Assembly: GCA_031979385.1 (NCBI GenBank) | Contig: DALZEF010000002.1 | Span: 1-64,000, forward strand | Direction of reading: 5' to 3' | Length of the DNA: 64,000 nucleotides | Origin: Timonella sp031979385 | Lineage (GTDB): Bacteria; Actinomycetota; Actinomycetes; Actinomycetales; Cellulomonadaceae | Shown here: in pieces, positions 8,826-16,355 of the stretch | Numbering within the stretch: the first letter of the stretch is position 1 | Layout of the letters: each line of letters opens with the position of its first letter | The notes under the pieces: model-generated | Told to the model about the DNA's origin: nothing | Database searches by the model: none | What the model saw: only the letters and a program-made list of their open reading frames with translations | Program-made: the position numbers and the translations under genes

Positions 8826-9893
8826 ATGAAAGAGTCCCCGATGATTAAGCACACCCCCACGCTGGAAGAGGTAGCTGCCGCGGCTGGCGTCTCTCGGTCT
8901 ACTGCTTCTCGCGCGATCAATGGGGGATCGCGGGTCTCACCGCAGGCGCAGGCCGCAGTCGATGACGCGATCGCGCGGTTGGGATACACCCCCAACCGCG
9001 CGGCGCGCTCGCTGGTGACCCGTCGTTCGGAGTCGATCGGTTTGATTGTTCCCGAACCAGACATCAGGGTTTTGTCCGACCCGTTCTTTGCGTATGTCAT
9101 CCGTGGAATGAATCTTGCTCTCAAAGAGACCGACGTCCAACTTGTCCTGTTGATGGCTCAGCCGGGTGAATCGTTATCGAGGATCGGTAAGTATCTGGGC
9201 AACGCCCATATTGATGGCGCGGTTGTGGTCTCGCACCACCACGAGGACCAACTCGAGAACCTGATTGTGCAGTCTCGCACGCCAGCGGTCTTTGTGGGTA
9301 GACCGTTCTTGCCGCTCAAAGAGTTGAATGTCGTGGACACCAACAACCTGGGTGGCGGGCGTCTTGCAACCGAACACCTGATCGCACAGGGACGTAAGAA
9401 TATCGCACACATTGCCGGACCAACCGATATGACTGCTGGGGAAGACCGCGCGACGGGCTGGCGGCAGGCTCTTGAGGCGGCTGGGCTCGCGCCTGGGCCC
9501 ATGCACGGCGGCGAGTTCACGAGCGCGATGGGCGCCCACGCGATGGAGCGGATTCTCGCTGAGGACCCAACAATCGATGCCGTTTTCGCGGGCTCTGACC
9601 TCATGGCCAGCGGGGCGTTGCGGGTGCTGGAACATCATGGGCGCAGGGTCCCCGAGGACATCGCGATTGTTGGCTATGACAATCTTGGTGTTGCCGAGAC
9701 CACTGACCCACCGCTGACCACCGTGATCAACCCTGTTTCGGACATGACCAGGTGGGCTACCTTCGAGTTGCTCTATCAACTCGGGTACATCAGCGAAGAA
9801 GACCGTTACGGTGGGCTTGATCTTGATGGAGTCGTACGGACAGGCAACACCACTGTGCTTCCCGCCAAGCTTGTGGAGCGAAGCTCCTCCTGA
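8826..9893 (+). CDS. cebR: LacI-family repressor CebR
   Basis: This LacI/GalR regulator has 355 residues. Residues 11-34 (PTLEEVAAAAGVSRSTASRA onward) form the helix-turn-helix, followed by the hinge and the periplasmic-binding-protein-like ligand domain. It closes the ceb operon, and the three operators in front of cebE fit the CebR consensus, so autorepression with cellobiose as inducer is likely. ATG 8826 has AGGAG 6 bases upstream. An ATG at 8841 is also possible. In Streptomyces CebR also controls morphology and virulence programmes. Nothing here shows that for this organism. Confidence 0.88.
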   Translation: MKESPMIKHTPTLEEVAAAAGVSRSTASRAINGGSRVSPQAQAAVDDAIARLGYTPNRAARSLVTRRSESIGLIVPEPDIRVLSDPFFAYVIRGMNLALKETDVQLVLLMAQPGESLSRIGKYLGNAHIDGAVVVSHHHEDQLENLIVQSRTPAVFVGRPFLPLKELNVVDTNNLGGGRLATEHLIAQGRKNIAHIAGPTDMTAGEDRATGWRQALEAAGLAPGPMHGGEFTSAMGAHAMERILAEDPTIDAVFAGSDLMASGALRVLEHHGRRVPEDIAIVGYDNLGVAETTDPPLTTVINPVSDMTRWATFELLYQLGYISEEDRYGGLDLDGVVRTGNTTVLPAKLVERSSS

Positions 9894-9984
9894 ACCGCAC
9901 TTCAGTGCCTGGTGAGGTCGGTGCGCCTTCCCTATCCGTCTGCGTAAGGAACCACAGACGTGTGACGCGCTAGGAGTAGAGTGG

Positions 9985-10488
9985 GTGTTCGTGAACGATA
10001 TGTTGATGCGCTCCATGAGCGTGTTTATCGGTGGTGCTCTGGGGGCGGTCTCTCGGTATGGACTTCAAGAACTTGCGGCCCTGATCTGGCCGAATCGTAA
10101 CCTTTCCGAGCCGCTGTCACTGTTTGCGATCAATCTGTCGGGCTGCTTCATCATCGGTGCGATCACTGTGCACCATGTGAACAAGAGGATGCACCCGCAT
10201 CGCCACGCGTTACTCGCAACAGGTGTGCTCGGCGGTTTCACCTCGTTTTCCACCTATATCGTTCTGGTTGATCGACTTGCAGGTGAAAGCCATCTGTCGA
10301 TTGGTCTTGGCTATCTGGCACTCTCCTTGGTCGCGTGCGTACTTGGGGTGGGCCTGGGACAAGCCGTGGGCAGACGCGATCAGACTTTTCGCCACGCACA
10401 TATCGCTGGCGGAACTGTCGTAACCAGCTCACACAACGTGGATACCGTGAACTCTGGAGCCCTCGATGAAGAGCGGGAGAGGCAATGA
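9985..10488 (+). CDS. crcB: CrcB/Fluc fluoride channel subunit
   Basis: This is a four-helix membrane protein of the CrcB family that exports fluoride as a dual-topology dimer. Visible signatures are GGALGAVSRYG near the N-terminus, INLSGCF in helix 2 and GGFTSFSTY in helix 3, whose Phe residues line the pore. The product is 167 residues, longer than usual because of a polar C-terminal tail of about 40 residues. The start is GTG 9985, with AGGAG 8 bases upstream. It overlaps the next crcB gene by ATGA. I see no fluoride riboswitch in the 91 bases upstream. Confidence 0.9.
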   Translation: MFVNDMLMRSMSVFIGGALGAVSRYGLQELAALIWPNRNLSEPLSLFAINLSGCFIIGAITVHHVNKRMHPHRHALLATGVLGGFTSFSTYIVLVDRLAGESHLSIGLGYLALSLVACVLGVGLGQAVGRRDQTFRHAHIAGGTVVTSSHNVDTVNSGALDEERERQ

Positions 10489-10856
10489 CGTGGCTGTTGG
10501 CCGCGCTCGGCGGTGGCATGGGCGCACTGCTGCGCTTCGTGTTCTCGGGGGTTGAAGCGCGGGTCTTTGCAGGTCGAGAACGCCCCAACGATGCTCGGGG
10601 AACCCTGATCTCCAACCTTGTGGCCTGTTTCGTGGTGGGGCTTGCGACTGGTGGTCTAGCAGCACCGGATGCAGAGGCGTGGCGGGCGCTGATGATCGTG
10701 GGGTTCTGTGGTGGTCTCTCCACCTACTCGTCGTTTGCCCTTGAACTGTGGGACATGATCGGGGAACGACGGTGGGCGCGGGTTGCGGGGATCTCGGCGC
10801 TCAACATTGTGTGTGGCACGTTTCTGTTGTGGGCGGGTTACGCACTGACCGCCTGA
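10485..10856 (+). CDS. crcB: CrcB/Fluc fluoride channel, second subunit
   Basis: This compact CrcB protein has 123 residues and the same signatures: GGGMGALLRF, ISNLVACF and GGLSTYSSF. Tandem, overlapping crcB genes usually encode an antiparallel heterodimer in which the two subunits have fixed opposite orientations. The more charged first subunit and this short one fit that pattern. The start overlaps the stop of the first subunit. Confidence 0.9.
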   Translation: MTWLLAALGGGMGALLRFVFSGVEARVFAGRERPNDARGTLISNLVACFVVGLATGGLAAPDAEAWRALMIVGFCGGLSTYSSFALELWDMIGERRWARVAGISALNIVCGTFLLWAGYALTA

Positions 10857-10885
10857 GTGTGCGCAAGCTACTGAGCGCCCACCAC

Positions 10886-10922
10886 GGTGGTTTTCCGGAA
10901 TCACCGAGCCAGAAAAACCACC
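10886..10922 (+). terminator. candidate terminator after the crcB pair
   Basis: GGTGGTTTT (10886-10894) pairs with AAAACCACC (10914-10922) around a 19-base loop, 30 bases after the second crcB stop. It has no downstream T-run, so the call is tentative. Confidence 0.45.
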
Positions 10923-10953
10923 TCATTCCCGGAAAATCACCATACGGGTTGTA

Positions 10954-10982
10954 GGAGTGAGCCTGGCTTGTAAGGGCGAGCC
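10954..10982 (+). repeat. 29-bp direct repeat, copy 1
   Basis: This copy is identical over 29 bases to positions 11015-11043, 61 bases further on. Each copy contains a short GGCT/AGCC inverted repeat. The pair lies between the crcB and whiB1 terminators and is not part of a reading frame I recognise. Confidence 0.8.
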
Positions 10983-11014
10983 TCAGCAAGTTCCAACCGA
11001 ACGGAGAAAACGAT

Positions 11015-11043
11015 GGAGTGAGCCTGGCTTGTAAGGGCGAGCC
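11015..11043 (+). repeat. 29-bp direct repeat, copy 2
   Basis: Second copy of the repeat at 10954-10982. The 32 bases between the copies are not shared. With only two copies this is not a CRISPR array. A local duplication or a small intergenic repeat family is more likely. Confidence 0.8.
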
Positions 11044-11084
11044 CCTCGGAGAGGCCTCAGCTTCCAGGGCCTGAAAACGAACAA

Positions 11085-11123
11085 AAGGCTGAGGCGAGAC
11101 CCACCAGGTCTCGCCTCAGCCTT
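11085..11123 (-). terminator. terminator of whiB1
   Basis: A 17-bp perfect stem (11085-11101 with 11107-11123) with a 5-base loop lies just after the whiB1 stop. On the minus strand it is followed by TTTTG. Confidence 0.88.
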
Positions 11124-11141
11124 ACGTTATGTGGTCGCGGT

Positions 11142-11390
11142 TCAGTGTGCGCGACGGGCGCGTGCGGTGCGGCGCTTGAGAGCGCGACGCTCATCCTCAG
11201 ACAAGCCGCCCCAGACTCCAGCATCCTGACCGGATTCGATTGCCCACTTCAGGCAGGTGTCGACAACTTCGCAACGACGGCAAACGGCTTTTGCCTCTTC
11301 GATTTGAAGGAGCGCTGGCCCAGTGTTCCCGATTGGGAAAAACAGCTCTGGGTCTTCTTCGAGGCACGCGGCGCGGTGACGCCAATCCAT
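11142..11390 (-). CDS. whiB1: WhiB1-like iron-sulfur transcription factor
   Basis: This 82-residue WhiB protein has four cluster ligands at Cys9, Cys37, Cys40 and Cys46, the same spacing as mycobacterial WhiB1. The GVWGG turn and a basic C-terminal tail (RRALKRRTARARRAH) that binds DNA or the sigma region follow. WhiB1 is an essential nitric-oxide-sensitive regulator in mycobacteria that associates with the primary sigma factor. AGGAG lies 5 bases before the ATG. In mycobacteria it neighbours pdtaS. Here an insertion separates them. Confidence 0.92.
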   Translation of the reverse strand: MDWRHRAACLEEDPELFFPIGNTGPALLQIEEAKAVCRRCEVVDTCLKWAIESGQDAGVWGGLSEDERRALKRRTARARRAH

Positions 11391-11804
11391 TGCAACTCCT
11401 AGTTTGTTGGGATCATTCGAGTGTTCTTCTCAGGGGAATGATCCAGATACACGGGAAACACGTAATCACTAGTTTCGTCTTTTACGGCGGTGCTTCACAA
11501 GGGTTAGGGGAGTATTTCTTTTCGTTTACGCGTGAGGTTTTTGTCACAAGAACAAAAGGTGGTATAAGTCGCAGTGAAACGGCGGCTTTTCAGCCAAAAC
11601 GGCTCCCGTTAACTCTTGACGCAACCGGTCAACGGGTGTATCTGCGCCCCTCGTGTCAGAATGTGGACGCGCCCTTGTGGGCTCTTTGCCGACGTGGTCA
11701 GAGAGGCATTTAGGAGATGCTTCCCTCCCCGCTGAAGGGCCCGACCCCTCAGATTCACTCCCTACAATGGAGAACGATAAACCCGCGCGCTAAGGACTGT
11801 TTTC
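11391..11804. promoter_or_regulatory. divergent control region between whiB1 and a membrane protein gene
   Basis: The region is 414 bases. Close to whiB1 is an inverted repeat, GGATCATTC (11410-11418) with GAATGATCC (11436-11444), probably in the whiB1 5' leader. Toward the other gene is a good plus-strand promoter, TTGACG (11616-11621), 17 bp, TATCTG (11639-11644), whose -35 overlaps an inverted repeat TTGAC-N7-GTCAA. A second plus-strand candidate is TTGTCA (11541-11546), 16 bp, TATAAG (11563-11568). I could not place the whiB1 promoter with confidence. Confidence 0.55.
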
Positions 11805-12293
11805 ATGACCAACACCTCGCCAATCTCCGAAGATCCCTCCTCTTCCTCGGACCCGGTACCCTCCAGCGGTCCGCGTACGCGGGGCGCATGGTTGCGGCGT
11901 CGGCGTCCGGGTGCGGTATGGGTGTTGCTCGTGGCGCTTGCTATGCAATCGCTTGCAGCGCTCGCGTACGCGGTAATCGGCGTCATCGACCTGATCGCGG
12001 GGCAGATCGAGTATGTGGGCGCGACGGTCGCGTTGATCGTGTGTTCTCTGCTTCTTGCTTGGTTCATCTTCGCCCTGACGCGCGGGGTTGGTCAGCAGCA
12101 GCCGTGGGTACGCGGCCCCGCCATCACCCTGCAGATCTTTGTTGCGCTCATTGGCATCAGTTGTGTCCAGGCGGCAATGTACCCGCTGGGTGTTTCCCTG
12201 ATGACGGTGGGTATTGCAACGATCGTCTTGTTTGTGCTCCCACCGGTTGTGGAGCACATCAGCTTCCGTGAACCTGCCTTAGGCGAGGATTAA
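11805..12293 (+). CDS. small four-helix membrane protein, unknown function
   Basis: The 162-residue product has a Ser/Pro-rich N-terminal tail of about 25 residues, a basic patch (WLRRRRPG) and four predicted transmembrane helices, ending in a short acidic tail. Proteins of this shape are common next to housekeeping genes in actinobacteria, but I do not recognise a named family. Its stop codon overlaps the stop of the convergent EccC-like gene by three bases. Confidence 0.7.
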   Translation: MTNTSPISEDPSSSSDPVPSSGPRTRGAWLRRRRPGAVWVLLVALAMQSLAALAYAVIGVIDLIAGQIEYVGATVALIVCSLLLAWFIFALTRGVGQQQPWVRGPAITLQIFVALIGISCVQAAMYPLGVSLMTVGIATIVLFVLPPVVEHISFREPALGED

Positions 12294-15200
12294 GACTCAC
12301 CTTTCTCACAGTCAACTCGTGCCGCCGCTATGTGGCCTGCGAGCATGAGGACGGCTTTGCCGGGATGAGGGCGCGGGTCGACGGCAAGCACGATGGATGT
12401 GCCTAGAAGTTCACGGTCTTTGGCGGGGTCTGGGCACAACAGGAGCACGTTCTCGTATTCGCGCAGTGCCGCCAGTGCGCCTCGATAACTTTGGTGCAGT
12501 CCGGCTGTGGTGCACGACCCATGTACCGTGATTCCCGCGCCGAGCGCCAGATCGAGCAGTCGCTGAACAAGGTGCCCGTGTGTAGCCTCGACGACATCGA
12601 GATCGTCGATCTGGATCAGCGCAATGTGTGGGGTGCCTGCCTCCAACACGCCGATCAGCTCCTCAAGGTCATCGCCTATGTGGTGGTTTCTGCCTGCAAG
12701 ACGGCGAGAACCGTACGGTGTTCCAGCCCAGTTCGCGGCGAGCACATCCAGGGCGGCGCTTCGTCCGCTGCGGCGCGGACCGGCAACGATCATCGCATTC
12801 ACCGTGGTCGGATCGAAAGCACGTGGCTGCGGCCCGGTGAGAATGCCGGGAGTCGGTGATGCTGGCACATCAGCGAGCGACCAGATCCGCTGTTCGTCAT
12901 AGTTCTCGCTGTCCCACTGCGCGGCCTGCGTTCCCGGGTGAGGGGCGCGAATCTGACACACCACCGTACCGTTCGGAGTAGACCATGCGGCCCGCCCACG
13001 ATGTGATGGCAGTGGGAGCAACTCGCGAGGCACGGCGTTTGTCGCGTCGGTGTCCGCGTTCCCACTTGCGAGGATCAGCCGCTGCCCAAACAAGGACTGC
13101 AAACCGCCCGTGATCGGGCGTGCCGTGCTCACCGCGCAGGCGATACCCTGAGCAGGCCCAATTTTTAGCAGATTTTCGACGAGTTCTATCCCTGATCCTC
13201 TGTCATACGTCTCGAGGGTGGTGCGTAGGGCATCGAGGTCATCGATGACGAGCAGAGTTCTGCTTTGCGCAGGACCGGGGGTTGCACTGGTTGAGGCTAT
13301 GGCACGAATCAGGGCGTGGACCATATACGGATTCGAAGAATCGACCAGGTTCACGAGATCCGCCGATGTGCTGGTCAATGCCCGTTTCACCTGGGTGTGA
13401 TCGGTAACCGGCCCGACCCAGTGAATGCGGGTGTCTGCAGGACTGCACTGAGCTAGCGATAGCAGGGAGGAGGTACGCCCTCGCAGTGAGGGGCCGACAA
13501 CAGCGAGATGGCCGAGCGTGGGATCCCAGGTAAGGGCCTGATGGCCGGTTGAGTCTTCTGGTGCTCCCAAGGCGACGACCTGTGCCTCATGGAGGACCTC
13601 GGTGTCCTGCTGTCCCGTGAACACGCTGGGTAGTCCAGGGCTCCAGAACCGTGTTGCCCGGATACCGAAACGTGCATCATGTGCCGAGACGAGGGCACCG
13701 ATGACGTCTGGCACATCGGCGGTCGGCGTTTCAGGGCCTCGTGCGCCGGGTAACGTGACCAGATGCTGCGGCAGCGTCGGTGCCGCGTCGAGGTAGAACG
13801 CCTGAGCCTGCGTGGGCGGCGCACCACCGGTCCGAGCGAGAAACCGCCCAGGCGCCTCAACCGGAAGGTACGCACCGTCCTTGACCCCGAGAACATCGAG
13901 GGAGTCCTGCTCGTCTGCCACCCGGAGGCTGATGCGCAGGTTGATGTTCGCGCGAAGTTCAGGTCCCACTGCTCCTGCTGGACGTTGCGTGGCAAGAATG
14001 AGGTGAATGCCCAATGACCTGCCCTGCGCCGCAAGTCGAATGAGTTTGGTGAGGAACTCAGGATGTTCCTCTGAAAGTGCACGAAACTCGTCCACGACCA
14101 CAACTATTCGAGCAATACGTTCCACGCGTGAAACGGTGCGGTTGTACTCGGTGATGTCGCTGACCCCCACCTCGTGGAATCTTAGTTCCCTACGTTTGAG
14201 CTCGGCGCGCAGGCCCGCGAGGGCACGGGACGTCTCGCCTGGATCGAGGTCTGTGACCATGCCGCACGAGTGGGGCAGTCGATGGCAGCGTCCCAGCCCG
14301 GCACCGCCCTTGTAGTCGATCAGCATGAAGTTAACGTCGTGTGCGCTGTAGGTTGTCGCCGTCGCGACGATAAGAGACTGCAGGAACTCCGACTTGCCCG
14401 CCCCTGTGGTTCCCGCCACGAGCATGTGCGGACCATCAGCCACGAGATCGATCGTGAACGCTCCCTGTGCCCCGACACCAACGGGAATCACGAGCGAGTC
14501 TTCAACCTCGGTACGCCAGGGTGGTGCCCCGGCGCGTGGATTCCACACCTGAGTAAATGGAGCAACGCGGGGCAGCCCGGCTGTTGCCGACCCTACGGTG
14601 AGGTAAGCGGTCAACGCCCGTGCCCACCGGTCGAGCCCCCCATTGCCGCTGATTCCTGAAACCCCTCTCAGGTCGGGCATGGAGTCCACGTGGAGTATGA
14701 CGTGGTGCGGATCGTCCGGCACCGTTTGAGCCGACTCGTGAATCCTCAGGAGTGGGGCAAGCCAACGCAACCACGAATCGTGAATCACCTGCGGGCGGGA
14801 GGTCACCACGTGCACGGTAGGCACGACTCCGTCCCCCATGTCCGGTGTCGTGTCCGCAGCCTGGACAAGCCCTATTCGAGTGCTTCCACGTGTTGACGCG
14901 TTGCCTGCCGATGATCCGCCGCTCGCCAACGACAACAACCGAATGGACAGGTCCACAGCAAAGGCATGGTCTCCTAAACGCGGTGCTGCCAGGCGACGAC
15001 CACTGGCAGGGGAGGAGCCAAGCAACGGCCACTGTGTTAGTGTCAGCGTGCCCTGCACGGCGAGTTGCAGCAGAGTCGTGAGTGCTTCAACGCACTGCCC
15101 CTGCAACCCTCGTTGGACCCATGCAGGAAGAGCCCGTATCTCGACGTGCCCCGGAACAGCCCGTTTACGAGAAACCAGATGAACTAGGGCCAAGACTGGC

Positions 15201-15991
15201 CCGGTGAGAGCAAACAACAGGAAATACGGTTGGCGCATCACAACCGCAAGAACAACACTCATGGCGAAGGGAACGAGCGCAGACAGGAGCAGCCCGGCCT
15301 TCGAGGAAGAAGATTCCTCGGGCAGGGGCGTGGCAAGCGCCGCCAACGCTCGGTCAACTGCGGTGGGGTCGAGGGGCGCTCGCAGTTCGTATCGTTCAGG
15401 TGCCTGTGCGCCCTGTTTGTTCGCAGCCGCAACACGTGTCACCGGCCTTACCCGCACTCCGTGGCCGATGCGACGAAGGGTGATCCCATCACGAAACCTG
15501 ATGCCACCCACGTAAAGCCCGATGGTGAGTGAGACAGATTGGAGGGCATGCGCTACGGCCAAGAACCACCGGAACCAGGCGAACCGTACAGGGGCGGGGG
15601 TCCTCGTAACCAGATAGGCAACCCGAATGCTCGCTCGAACTCGTGAGGTGTTCAACGCCCCGGAACCTGACCGAATCCCCGGAATCTCTAGGACCGGCAC
15701 GAGTTCAGAGGTGTCAACGCGCAATGCATGTTCGGTCAGGGCCAATGCCGCGGCATCCGGCTGTGCGAATGCGGAGAATGTTAGGGTGGCGCCGTGCACC
15801 AGCGGCCATGAGCCGACAGAGTCGGAGTCCCGCAGCGTCCGCTCGCCCACCCGGAAGGAGCCGAGGCCAAGGTGTGGGACTTGAAGGTGCTCGGCGAGAG
15901 ATCGCACCAGTTCAGGTGCACCAGCACCTCGCCGCGCACGGTATGTGCCGAAGGGCACCACTTCAAACGTCACATCGTCACTCACCTGCAC
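12290..15991 (-). CDS. EccC/FtsK-SpoIIIE-like multi-ATPase membrane protein, orphan
   Basis: The product has 1,233 residues. Residues 1-75 look like a small ubiquitin- or FHA-like domain. Two transmembrane helices lie at about 233-251 and 255-273. The first ATPase module has Walker A GTTGAGKS (527-534) and Walker B VVVVDEF (about 630-636), then the FtsK-like stretch SLGIHLILATQRP. Two further modules have degenerate Walker A loops in which Lys is Arg (GPSLRGRTSS about 833, GPRRSGRSAA about 1071). This layout is that of EccC/EssC, the motor of type VII secretion, but no EccB, EccD, EccE, mycosin or WXG100 gene is nearby. Start GTG 15991, with GTG 15985 as an alternative. A DNA-translocation role cannot be excluded. 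Confidence 0.82.
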   Translation of the reverse strand: MQVSDDVTFEVVPFGTYRARRGAGAPELVRSLAEHLQVPHLGLGSFRVGERTLRDSDSVGSWPLVHGATLTFSAFAQPDAAALALTEHALRVDTSELVPVLEIPGIRSGSGALNTSRVRASIRVAYLVTRTPAPVRFAWFRWFLAVAHALQSVSLTIGLYVGGIRFRDGITLRRIGHGVRVRPVTRVAAANKQGAQAPERYELRAPLDPTAVDRALAALATPLPEESSSSKAGLLLSALVPFAMSVVLAVVMRQPYFLLFALTGPVLALVHLVSRKRAVPGHVEIRALPAWVQRGLQGQCVEALTTLLQLAVQGTLTLTQWPLLGSSPASGRRLAAPRLGDHAFAVDLSIRLLSLASGGSSAGNASTRGSTRIGLVQAADTTPDMGDGVVPTVHVVTSRPQVIHDSWLRWLAPLLRIHESAQTVPDDPHHVILHVDSMPDLRGVSGISGNGGLDRWARALTAYLTVGSATAGLPRVAPFTQVWNPRAGAPPWRTEVEDSLVIPVGVGAQGAFTIDLVADGPHMLVAGTTGAGKSEFLQSLIVATATTYSAHDVNFMLIDYKGGAGLGRCHRLPHSCGMVTDLDPGETSRALAGLRAELKRRELRFHEVGVSDITEYNRTVSRVERIARIVVVVDEFRALSEEHPEFLTKLIRLAAQGRSLGIHLILATQRPAGAVGPELRANINLRISLRVADEQDSLDVLGVKDGAYLPVEAPGRFLARTGGAPPTQAQAFYLDAAPTLPQHLVTLPGARGPETPTADVPDVIGALVSAHDARFGIRATRFWSPGLPSVFTGQQDTEVLHEAQVVALGAPEDSTGHQALTWDPTLGHLAVVGPSLRGRTSSLLSLAQCSPADTRIHWVGPVTDHTQVKRALTSTSADLVNLVDSSNPYMVHALIRAIASTSATPGPAQSRTLLVIDDLDALRTTLETYDRGSGIELVENLLKIGPAQGIACAVSTARPITGGLQSLFGQRLILASGNADTDATNAVPRELLPLPSHRGRAAWSTPNGTVVCQIRAPHPGTQAAQWDSENYDEQRIWSLADVPASPTPGILTGPQPRAFDPTTVNAMIVAGPRRSGRSAALDVLAANWAGTPYGSRRLAGRNHHIGDDLEELIGVLEAGTPHIALIQIDDLDVVEATHGHLVQRLLDLALGAGITVHGSCTTAGLHQSYRGALAALREYENVLLLCPDPAKDRELLGTSIVLAVDPRPHPGKAVLMLAGHIAAARVDCEKGES

Positions 15992-16355
15992 AACACTGCC
16001 CGATGTCTACGGGGCAGCTTGGAAAACGTCCACAGCTGCTCGTGCACGTGCACGTGCACAGTGGTGATCTTTACCTGTGGAAACACGTCACCCAACCACA
16101 ACACCACATGACTGTGGCGGCCTCCGCCACACCCCGTGCATGTCGATGGGGCTTTTTTGATCCACCTGTACCCACAATAGTTGCGCATCCGGAACAAAAG
16201 GCCCCACCGACTTAAAGATGAACGGTGTGAGGCAGAGGTTCGATACAACGAAAACGAGCCGGCTGGTTCGCAGGAAAACCTGCGAACCAGCCGGCTCGTC
16301 GCCAATCTCAGGGAGTTAGATGTCTAAGACCCGCACGCCCAAGAACCGCCACCTC
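15992..16355. other. structured intergenic region with several hairpins
   Basis: These 364 bases hold a perfect 18-base palindrome made of three GTGCAC units (16042-16059); a 7-bp hairpin GTGGCGG/CCGCCAC (16114-16130); a CCCC/GGGG stem ending at 16152 and followed by C and six T on the plus strand; a related segment in inverted orientation near 16203; and the 20-bp terminator at 16255-16298. No open frame here has a recognisable product. The plus-strand T-run has no plus-strand gene upstream, which could mean a small RNA. Confidence 0.5.
16255..16298 (-). terminator. terminator of the ABC exporter operon
   Basis: A 20-bp perfect stem (16255-16274 with 16279-16298) around an AAAA loop lies after the permease stop at 16356. 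On the minus strand TTTT follows directly. Confidence 0.9.

Noticed and set aside
9894..9984. Fluoride riboswitch upstream of crcB
   Set aside because: The gap is 91 bases and lacks the conserved fluoride-sensor core. Only a weak CGTCTG/CAGACG hairpin is seen.
9174..10016. A 280-codon minus-strand open frame
   Set aside because: It is antisense to cebR and crosses into crcB without a matching family.
10954..11043. Possible CRISPR array
   Set aside because: There are only two repeats with one 32-base spacer, no leader and no cas genes.
12290..15991. Complete type VII secretion locus
   Set aside because: Only the EccC-like ATPase is present. None of the other ESX components or small WXG100 proteins is encoded nearby.
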